From Theristus sp. LFF4_11 (lineage: Eukaryota; Nematoda; Chromadorea; Monhysterida; Xyalidae): a stretch of 64,000 nt of DNA. The stretch spans positions 62,001 to 126,000 of the forward strand of contig JASANC010004736.1 in assembly GCA_030248135.1 (NCBI GenBank), given 5' to 3'. The notes beneath the pieces are model-generated. The model searched no databases and was not told the DNA's origin. It saw only the letters and a program-made list of their open reading frames with translations. The position numbers were made by a program, and so were the translations under genes. Below are positions 23,032 through 33,417 of the stretch, piece by piece; the stretch's first letter is position 1; the number at the start of each line of letters is the position of its first letter.

Positions 23032-25304
23032 TCACCTCGCAACGCTGGCGGCGCTTCGGGTGCGCCGCAGTTCGAGCTGTCGATTCTGTCGATGTCGCGG
23101 CAGGTGTTTATCAATTTTCTGTTTCTGCCAATTTCTCCGGTCAAAGTCGCCGTGCACGCTGTGCCTTCGAACGTCCAAGTCGCGCGCGTGAGGCCTCGGC
23201 CGGCGAGCGTGACCCCAGAATTCGTGATGTTCGTCTTCTTCCATCGAGTTTTTGTTGTCTGGCGCTGCTGGTCTCGCCAGTTTCAGCGATTCCCTTGACC
23301 ACTTTTTTAGTCGCGAGCCGTATCTTCGTGCCCGATTGTATTGCTGGCGAAGAATTTGCTCGAATCGAACTGGATCCGCTGTCGGCGGATCGACGGCAAC
23401 GTCGTCGCGGAATTTCAACGTTTTCCCAGCGAAAAAATTCGATTGCCGTGGTTGGCGAACGTGCGCAACTTGATGATCACTCTGATTGGTCAAATTGTTC
23501 CGAGCGACCACCCCGCGATTGTAAATCTCGTTCCTCGCGCGAATTCGCTGAACATGACGACATCTCTGATCCGGTGACACCCACTGACGATGGGTTTTGC
23601 AGAAAAGCAGTTTGTTGCTGGGTGACTGTCGACTGTTGGTGGGAACGGGCGAAAGAGCCAGCGACTGAGATGATTGATTGAACGTACTTGTTGTTTGCAG
23701 ATGTAACTTTGGCGACTGAAATGTTTGTAGCAAGAAGGGTCTCAGTTTGTTGTTGTGCTCCGCATTGTCTTCTCTGATTGCCAGAGACACTTTTGGTTTC
23801 ATGTTGAGTTTTTCTGGTTTTGTATTCGACTGTTGTTTCTGGTTGATGTCCACGGTGACCTGGTGCGCGGCTCTGCTCGGAGAAATTAGAATGAAGTTTT
23901 CATTTTGAGGTTTTGAGGGTTCCGGACTTGACGTCAAAGGAAACAGTCGCCCGTTTGCAGTTGTCACGGTGGACAAATCAGTGAGTTTGTGATCTCGTTT
24001 GTTTACTATCGTCATGAGCTTGTTTCGTAATCTCCAGTAGCCGATGGTGCTGTTAAAAGAAAAAAGCAAAATTCAACAACTGGAAGGCACCAGAAGCATT
24101 TTGAGACGATCGATATGTGTGCGTATGAATTTGCAACCATTTTTGCGACACACTTTAAGACATAAAAGTTGCCAGCAACACGGTGAAAAATAATATTTCA
24201 ACAACCTGACCTGACCACCAGCGCAACCGAGCACAACAACAAAAGGCCACTGGTCGCAAACAGCAGCACCAGCAAAAGATGGTTCTGGAAAATGCAGTTG
24301 CGGTTGACAATTTAATGGTTTATGTGTGTGCATGAGAAACAAAAAAAATGAAATGAGGTCCAAAGATACATACCGTATTACCCCCATTAAACCCCCCACC
24401 CCCACCATTAATCCTTCCCCCACCAATAAACCCCCACCCCCCCCCGACCAGTTTCCGAATAATCCCCCCCCCACAAATAATCCCCCATGGGGGATTATTG
24501 GAGACCTGTTTGAAACACATACCCAGCGAATTCAGTGGCTGGTTGCAGTGAAAATGATGAAATTGTGCTACCAAAGGCCCCAAATGGGTGAGTTAATAGT
24601 AATTTCATTACAAAAGGCTGTTATAAAAGGAAATTTCTATGTAGAGTATAAGTTTCTGCGACTTTCTTGCCTGCCATGCAATGTATTTTTGCTATTTTTC
24701 AACAAACCCCCACCCCTAGAATTTTTTGTAAAATAAACCCCCCCCACCAATAATCCCCCCCCACCAATAAACCCCCACCCCTAAAAGTCGCTGACGTATT
24801 AATCCCCCATGGGGGTTTATTGGGGGTAATACGGTAGGACCCCAACAGAAGCCCGAAAGATCTGGTTTGAACAAAAAATCAATAAAAGGTTTGCCTAACG
24901 GGCTACACACCGCAGTTGATCTTTTATTTTTTTTGATTTTTTTTGGGATGCGGCCTCATTTTGGACCTACCGTAGTTTCAGACCCCTGTTGGGACAGGAT
25001 TTTATTTGTCGGACTTCTCTGAAACATTCCGGCGTAAAGAAACTTATATTTTGTTCTGGTGCGAAAGAACGACACAATTTTTTGTGACTTGCCATTGTTA
25101 TTCTTCGTGCACAACCTCGTGGGAAACCTTGAAAAGGGCGTCGCAAAACGATAAAATTAACAAAAAGGCCCTATTGTGAAAATAGCGACTTTTCCCCTTG
25201 AATTTTTGAGTTTTATTTTATTTTTTCTTTGCAAAGTTTGCACTCACCTGAGCGTGAAACAGCGAGCTCGTTCGACACCACGCACGACTGAGCCAGTCGA
25301 ACAT
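23032..25304 (-). CDS. Single-pass membrane protein with long basic tail, unknown family
   Basis: Three exons: 25304-25248, 24284-24211, 24049-23032, giving 382 residues in consistent phase. The start context is a clean ATG; exon 1 encodes 19 residues (MFDWLSRAWCR...). Exon 2 is a hydrophobic segment (residues about 21-43, NHLLLVLLFATSGLLLLCSV) with no cleavable-signal features, so a signal anchor is likely. The remaining ~335 residues are hydrophilic, Ser/Thr/Gln-rich in the first half and strongly basic (RHVQRIRARNEIYNRG, RAARRYGS-like Arg clusters) towards the end. The final stop overlaps a possible GT donor (GAG|GTGAAA), so one more exon cannot be excluded. Intron 1 contains the 24.4-kb fold-back element. 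No family recognised. Confidence 0.7.
24371..24836. mobile_element. C-rich fold-back element, TA-flanked (copy 1)
   Basis: Ends are TA-CCGTATTACCCCC and the exact inverse, GGGGGTAATACGG-TA. Inside each end are runs of CCCCC(A/T)TAAACCCCC and the palindrome AATCCCCCATGGGGGATT. A near-identical copy in opposite orientation lies at 52,501-52,975. TA at both borders suggests a TA-targeting transposon. It lies in intron 1 of the single-pass membrane protein gene. Confidence 0.75.
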
Positions 25305-26669
25305 TTTTTCTGTACCAATGTTCTTCAGTTTCACAACACGACTGTCAAACACTTGCAGGAATACGGGCTTTTGACGAACAGTTCATTACGTCACATATGA
25401 GAACATATTTGATTCGCTTACACACCTCCATCCATCGTTTTCCTGAGAGCCGAAAGTCAAGAGGAGAAGAACATCACATAAATATTCACGGTTTTCTCCG
25501 TTTTTGCGCGTCTGTCACCACAAACGGAAGCTCATCATGACGAGCATGGGGTATATTATGAATTGACCAATCAGCATTTCATTACATGTCGGCACACATA
25601 TGTGGACCTTTCGTGTGGCTTGGCAGTTTGTTATATGTATTTTGTGACACAAAGTTTCTCGAGCCCCTTGTATTTTTCTCCAAAGATGCATCAGAATCCA
25701 AGTGGGAAAGTTGAGAAATTCGCTTCTACAAGCAAGAAAAGTTTTGCACAATAGAACTGCAAAAAAACAAGCCGTTTGATCTGTTTTGTACCGTGTGTTT
25801 TCGTTAATTTAAAAGTGATATTTCCTTTATCATTTCATCTAAAATCCGGCAATTCAAAATGGCAATGGATCAAGTCACTCAGCCGTGGATCGACTCGGGT
25901 TACTTCACAAATTTTCAGTTCCCGCGTCAAGCAAGAAGGTGCTGTTCTATCTGTGCTCGCATTCAGTCGCAGAACCTAAAGTTCTGATGAAATAATATGA
26001 TAAAATATTTTATCCTGACGTACATGTTATATGGTACTTTTGTGAAACCAAAAAACGCAACAGAAATTTTCAGCAGTATTTCGAGAGAAAAATTCACTAG
26101 ACAAGCACACAAAAATGATAACAAACGACAAAGGGGTGAGAAAAATTCATATGCTTAAGTGAATCACAGAAACCATAATAGTTCGTGCTTATGTTGTATT
26201 TTCAAAACAGCATTTTTTGTGTAACTGGCAAAAAATAAATGTATATAATTACACGCAAAAATTTGCAAAAAAAAACAAATGAAAAAGCACATAGTGGTTA
26301 TGTTTTTGTCCAGCAACATAACAAAAGTATAACATGACCACGACCGAATAACTAGCGGCAAAGAAACCCTAAAACACGGTAACTTAAAAATAAGAAACGA
26401 AATGAGAAAAATATAACCCCATAAAAAGAAGTGACAAACATACGTAGAGAGTTGACATGCTGACAAACAGCCAATCAGTGTGCATGCGCCATTTCATTAG
26501 AGCACACGTTCATCGTTTGCGTTCAATCAATTGAAAACTCGCCAGCTGGTTGGTGGTCAATATATTCAAAACTTGCTCAACCAATGAGCGGACAGAGACA
26601 AAACAAATGCTTGTGTTTCACCAAGACATAATGCAATAATAATCTTCAAAACAAAAACAACGACAACAA
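25305..26669. other. Intergenic spacer
   Basis: AT-rich sequence between two minus-strand genes. It should hold the promoter of the single-pass protein gene and the 3' UTR of the PH-actin gene. No exon, repeat family or RNA gene seen. Confidence 0.4.
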
Positions 26670-29600
26670 TCAAAAACTGGCTGTTTGCATTTCGTTGACG
26701 AACGAGCCAAGTTGACTGCGGTCGATCGTTGATTCGCTGAACTGTTTGCTGGCGGCGACGATTTGGGCACCGAGATAAGCGGCATGATAGCGCCATGGAC
26801 TCATGTGAACCTGTTGCAGTTAAAAACAACCGTTTTTTAAACGGACAGAACTTTTTAAAGAAAAGAATTCGAACCTGCACAACAATCGATGGCGCGACTA
26901 GTGCGCTCAGTTCGGTTTCCAAACGTTCCGCTAATCCAGGCAACAATGCAGACCCTCCAGCCAAATAAATGTTTCTGCAGAGATTATGAAAAATTAGATT
27001 TTTTTGATTTGCAAGAACAGAGCTAACACGGCATTCAAAAATCCATAGCTTGTATACAGGACACTTCAGATAATTGACCAGTCAAAATTAAACTGAGGTG
27101 CGTGAAAATTTTAAAGTTAAAAATCAAATGCCACATAAAATCAAACGAAAAATGAATCTTTACTTGTACAAGCTTCGTCTACTATCCATCGGGGCAGTTT
27201 GAATGGCACCGAAAATCAGCTTGTGCAGCCCCTCCACATCTAAACCCCATCGTTTAGGGCGCAATAAACCTTCGGTACTGGTAAATCGGGCACTGTCAAG
27301 ATCAAAGGTCCTGGAAAAACGTGCTTTTTGTATTTAATGATTTCGAAAGTTGTTGGAACATGCTACGGATTTGCTTGATTCTCGGCTGTCAACGTTTTTC
27401 GTGTTAATTGGGCGGTGAAGATGTCGATTTGCCATACGTTATCTTTTTGATCTGACTAACGAGAACTATAAGACACTGTGAATTGAAAAAGCAAGAACCT
27501 ATACATATTTGAACGGAAAGCATTCCCAGGTTAGGACCTCACCTGCCCAAACAAAAAAACTATTGAAATATAAATTAACATGCAAAGGTCTTACGAACAT
27601 TCTTTGTCCAGTTTGATGACTTATTTTGAAGAAGGCGCAGAAATTTAGACGGTGCAGGTTCAACAAAAGATTTGTTCAGAATTCCAGCATTTTGTTGACT
27701 TTCATCCAAAAAAACCAAACTGAGAAAAAACCAACATTTGCATCTCGTCGGTTGGTTCAAACCGTTCGAGGCTGACGGTCTTCTTGAAATCGTTCGGTGA
27801 TTTTTTACAAGCCGATGATTCTGCCTCGTAATCGCCCGCGACAAAGCATTCCTAGAATTGAGAATTCAAAATTATCTGAACTTCGCTAGAAAAGTAAGTA
27901 AAATCCAATTTTTCTTCGCGTTTCGCCTAAAACTAGTCAGACGTTGAAGCACGGAATCCACTTGAATTCAATACAATGCATAACTACTGAACATTATGAG
28001 AAGTCTCAGCAGCTGAACGTTCTTCAACGATACCGTAGAGCACCGTTATTTGACTCAACCGAAAACTGACCGCTTCCATGATGTATCGGAGAATGAACTG
28101 CTCCACGGGCGACTGAAACGCGTATAGTGCCATCTTTTGCTCGTTCAAATTTGCGCGCAAACTATCACGAATTTGTTGGCTGCCGATGGGCAGAGAAACG
28201 ATTGCGTTTTCGACAACGTAGCCTGTGAAAGTTGGAATTATTTTTTTTGAGTTTTCGACGTTGGTCAAGTCGAACACGTTGAGACTACCTATGCTAAAGG
28301 CTGAAGACCGAGTGTTTCGATCCAGCATTTTTTTTGTTACACACTCCACAAGTCACCGACAAACATTCTGGCTCTGATGTTTGCCGTGGTGGCGGCACCG
28401 CCTCAGCGCGTGTTCTTTTTTACGTTTGTGCCCTGCACTTATCGGGCAAAGAAACTCGAGTTTATAGAAGCTGCACGGTTGTCAATCAAGGATTTCGGCA
28501 TACTGTACACAGTACTAACCATCAACAACCGGCACAATATTCAATCGATCACCAATATCGATCACAACACCAGTGGTGACGTCATAGGCGTACAGTACGA
28601 GACAAGGCTGCCGAGTCACTCCCACCGCTTTGCAGCGTAATTCTTCAAGCAAATAACGCAACAGTGGCTCCAGTAGTGCGGCAGGTGCGTTTTGCGGCAC
28701 GGTTAACATCACCTGAAGATTATTATGATTGATTGTTTGACTGACTCATAAATCGATTTTTTATTTTATGATATTTTTATTTTATGATAAAAAGAAGACC
28801 GTGATAATCAAGAAACTGTCAACTAAGAACCACGTTCTATCAAAAACTGCAAAACTGAATGCATTATTCTGACATGGCGATAGCTGCATAAAGCTAATTG
28901 AACCAATAAGTGAGCCCATTCGAAAGCAGCCAATCAGCTAATTGCCCATATGATTTACAGTCGCTTCGTTTTCAAGACCTCCACGATAATGTAACCTCAC
29001 CTCATATTGAGTAGGATTGACATTCAAGTCGGTGAACACCTTGTGCAGCACATGTTGCATCAGTTGATCATTCATCGTGTACCGCTCAACGCCGGGTTGC
29101 GTCGGCAAGAGCGGACGCACCACAGTGCCGTCGTGACGGTACTTGGGCCGCAGCGCTGTGCTGCCGATCACTGGGGAGCCTGAGTGTATAGAGGGCACCT
29201 GTTAGACAAATTGATGCCAAGGCCAACTGAAAATATATCTCACATGCTGTCATATAGATCTGAAGACAACATATTATCCTACAGTTCGTGGTTACAACCC
29301 CGACAGAGTCAAACAACACACAGGCAGACTCAATGGTTGCAGTGTTTTTGTCGCATTCACCAAATGAGCTTACTTCAAAAAAGCATGTCCAGTTTGGCTA
29401 TCGTCCAACCACATGCAATGCGTCAAATAATCATTAAAAACACCATTAACCTTCCGGTAGTATGGTGGCCAGGTTTGGAAAGAACGTCTGCGGCAACGAC
29501 GCGTCCTGCGTTAAGAGGCCCGCGCGAATTGCGGCACTTCCGATTTCGAGAATCACGATTTTCTGAAAAACATCAAGATTGTGCAACTGCGAGTTAGGCT

Positions 29601-32600
29601 AGCGCATGATACACAAAAATTAATATGTGCGGCAAAAATAAAACATTAAAAATCTTTGGACACCAATCAAAATCCGAAACAAAGCAAGTCACAAATATCA
29701 AACACAAACCCAAGCAATGACGTCAATCCTAGTGACATGTTTGAGCAAACAAACTTCACAAACCTTATCGGCTGGAACCGGCGGGAACATCGGCTGTATG
29801 TAACTCTCAACGACACTCAACGCAGCATGGCTCATCAGCGCCTGGCGCCATTTCTCATATAAATGTGAGTGACACCTGGAATTACAATTACATTTTCGCA
29901 TCACTGGAGTGCAAGTGAAATAAACTCAACTTTGACAAGAAACACAACAAAAACAATTCAAACCCGTACCGAACTACTAGCAACGAATGGTCGCGACCAC
30001 CCTGTATTGTAAATGTACACTCTTCTTTGTTCACGGTCACTTCTGCTCCGGCCAGCAGCACATCACCAAGCGTGTGCACTTCGTCAGCGTATGCGGTCTG
30101 CAAGTTTTGCGAAAGCTTATTTCTTATACATACCCATACTTTTACTCTATTTCACAAATTAAGGTAGTGTGGCAATCTTAAAAGTTACATGCGCGAGAAA
30201 AAGCAAAACGCGAAATCTTGCACATGCTGCGCGCTTGTAGTGACGCTGACGTCATTTTTCACTAAACAGATTCTGATAAGCAGTCTCAAAGTTCAATATA
30301 CCTGATACCAATGCAGCCGACCATCATATGTTTTGAAATAGTGCTCTTTCCATTGTTTCTCATAAATCGCGGTTTTCACGCCAAGGGGCAAATGTTCCAA
30401 ATGTCCTTCCATATTCGTGAATCGATGTTTCTTTTTTTCGACCCGCGGTGAGTAATCAATCTGAAATTGTTGGCAAATTAGTTGACTTTTGTTGTGACGT
30501 GATGAACGGCAATATTTATTTTGAAATTTCGAATTTGATTTGACTTCTTGAATTCATCAAAGCAAAACATACGGCAATCTTAATCATACCAAACACAAAT
30601 TTAAATTGCTACAAAAAAGTTCTCTCTTCACTAACTCTATGCAGGTACTGTATCAGTGGGGTCGGATCCCAGAGTCGATAGTCGCCGTGTTCTTGTGTCT
30701 GTTGGTCAGTCAACGTGCCGACGTCAGTGCTGATTGGCTGACTGGGCGCGGAAATTTGAATGCGATCAGTGTGAAAATCGCTGTTGCTCCCGTGAAAGTC
30801 ATGATTTAAAGGTCCATTTAGATTGTTTGTCAGATTGTTTGACTGCGGCAGGTGACCATTTCGTTGTGCTGCTGCAGACCCTGGTTTCATCGCGGCTCGC
30901 TTACTTGGCGATGCGGGTATGATACTGGGCGGAGGTGCCTTCGGCAAGGGTGGTTGACGGGATTGATAGTGTGAGCTGCTTGTGCTGCTCGTGATGCCGT
31001 TGTAATGACGTGGATCGTTGCTGAAATTACGGTGAAAACATGGTTGCGGAGTTACACAATAAGAGTTACCTATGTTTAAATAAAACTTATAGATTCATTT
31101 CATGCATGATATCTAAATGATAAAAAAATTGTTTGAGTTGTCCGTTCCACCCGTTTGTCACATGAAGATTTTTTGGCCGCTTAATTGAATTTGTATAAAG
31201 TTAAATGCTGACCAGCTGCATCATCAGCTTGGTAACGCAGCTTATCAGCATGTGCTAAAAATCAAAAGTCAATAGTTTTGGAAAGACTACATAACTCTCG
31301 ATATTCAAAAAAACAGAAAAAACTATATACTTTGTGGTGTGACACGATACAAACACGTCATTTCATTTTACAGCAGGTCATTTGCAAAACTGTTCTTAAT
31401 TTACAAAATACACGCGACACCTGAACGTGCCAGTTTTATATGTGAATCTGTATTCAGAACACAAAATACACGACTTATTGATTTGTTTTAACAACAAATA
31501 TTTACCGAGCGAATACTGTCATAGATGGTACAGGAGAGGATTTTTAATTAAAAAACACAGCCCGCCCTTTCTACATTTTGCATTTGATGCGTTGCGGAAC
31601 TGGCTTGTTATGTTTTTCAGGATACACAATGTGAGCTCATCAAATAGTCATGGAACTGCAGCTATTTTAGAGATATGCTACAGGGAAAGGTGAGAAATAA
31701 AGCATCTGGATCTACTAAATTGCTGCTGAAATCCAAATGTTCACAATAAGATAAAAATTAAATTTTTTAATTTTAAAAAGTATTGGAATGCTTTCAGGTA
31801 GTTGTTTAATATGTACCGTAAAAGTTGTTTATGGATAGTGTTCAGCTGAATAAAAACGGTCACAAATTGCCAAACACACTGACCACATGGTAAAAACAGT
31901 GACACAACCAATTGGCGACCACAAGAAAATCAACAGCCGTTGATAAAAACCGATCCAAAAGCGAAACTCCCAACAGAATAATAAAATCCAACCAACAACT
32001 GACCCCAAATTAGCGCTTTCCATACTGTTGCTCAACACAGTCTCATAGCGAACGACGGTCGCTTTCGTCTCGGTCATTGACGCCATTTTGTCGTCGTCAA
32101 TTCGTCTGCCGGTCAAATTCGTCGGATCGGCCAACGAGTGCCGCTGATGTCCGGCGGTCAAAAACAGTTCGTTATTGTTTCGAACGAAACTGCTGTAGAC
32201 CGTAATTAGGGCAGGCCTACGATATTTCTGCGAGTTCGGTCTTCGTAACGACTCTAACACACGCTCTTGACCGTCGTAAAGTGCGCGACGATCGATGGCA
32301 CTCGTGCGAGGCGATAGCGAGCTTGCACGATTGTGGTCGGTCGATTGACTGGTGGCCTCGGCGGACCGGGCGGATAATGGCACGTAGACCTGAAACAGAA
32401 AAATAAACTTGGGACGGTCGCGGTATATACGCAACTGAGAAACTTGCATAAAAACGTTAGCTTCAAACTAAACTACAGTTAAACTAAACTATGTACGCTA
32501 TCATGGCTCATCAGTAAAATAATACTATGAATCAATCTAGAACAGTGGAAGTTTTGTTTGGACGCTTTTTGTTCAGTTTATTTACTCATTACAAAGGCTT

Positions 32601-33417
32601 AGCAAAGCTTTTTTGGTTTTCAGGCTTCTAAAACAAAATAGATTCACATCGAATTAATTGCGCTTATCAGCTCGAGAGAATGTGATAAAAACTACAAAAT
32701 TCTACTCACCTGCCGATCACTAGCTGATCGATCCAACGAGTGAAGCTGCGGACTCTGCTGAACTGGTTGATCGAATGTTGTTTCGGTTTTTTGAGACGAC
32801 GACGTCTGATGATGGTGTTCCACAGATGCTATGGCACTTTTGCTGATCGCCTGTTTGTTTTTGCTCTCAGTTAATGCAGTCGACTGTTTAGCGGCTTCCG
32901 GACCTCGATAAACCGGAAACGTGCTCTCGGTGATGATTCGCTTTCGATCGCGAGTTGACTTGGTTTGCTGCTGGTAGAATTGTTCGGTTGGCTGATGATT
33001 AGTCTGTTGTTCTTCAGCGATTCTTGAATCTGCTTCTACTAGCGACCAGGACACTCGCGCTTTTCGTTTGTCGCTATTACTGTTGTCAAACGGCGATTTA
33101 TAGTTTCGATCTAATTCAGTGGTGCAGTAATTTGTGGAATTCCGTTTCCGTAACGCCGGTTTCGGTGTCGACGTGCTCTGCGGCGTGAATGTGACCGACG
33201 TTCGGTAGTGAGGAGACGGCAGTGGGCGTTCAGACGAAGGCGGCAGCGACAACCGATTGTTATTGCTGTTGTGACTTCCACTTGAAACGCTTAATCGAGA
33301 GTGATGAACGGTGTTTGAGTTAAAATCAGTTGACGTTGAACGCTCTGGGGATCTTGGCGAAGCCGCTGGCACAATTGGCACTGAGTAGCGCGGGTGTGGA
33401 CTGCCGATAGGGGCGGC
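26670..33417 (-). CDS. PH domain-actin-like fusion protein with long disordered N-terminus (5' end missing)
   Basis: Fourteen phase-consistent exons: 33417-32710, 32389-32004, 31020-30636, 30460-30302, 30097-29970, 29875-29764, 29562-29451, 29179-29001, 28712-28520, 28222-28071, 27851-27736, 27310-27164, 26974-26875, 26810-26670, for at least 1,005 residues. About 1-493 are Ser/Pro/Asn/Gln-rich and disordered-looking. About 510-607 form a PH domain (MEGHLEHLPLG..., KQWKEHYFKTYDGRLHWYQ, C-terminal-helix Trp in LYEKWRQAL). 627-1005 form an actin fold of normal length: LEIGSAAIRAG (phosphate loop 1, Asp replaced by Glu), TRQPCLVLYAY (the catalytic-Gln position kept), VVIDIGDRLN (phosphate loop 2, Asp-x-Gly-Asp kept, next Gly is Arg), and NIYLAGGSALLPGLAERL (adenine region). 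A likely role is an actin-like module held at phosphoinositide membranes (inference). No ATG opens the first exon, so upstream exons exist. It is not Arp2, 3, 5, 6, 8 or 10 as I know them. Confidence 0.9.
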
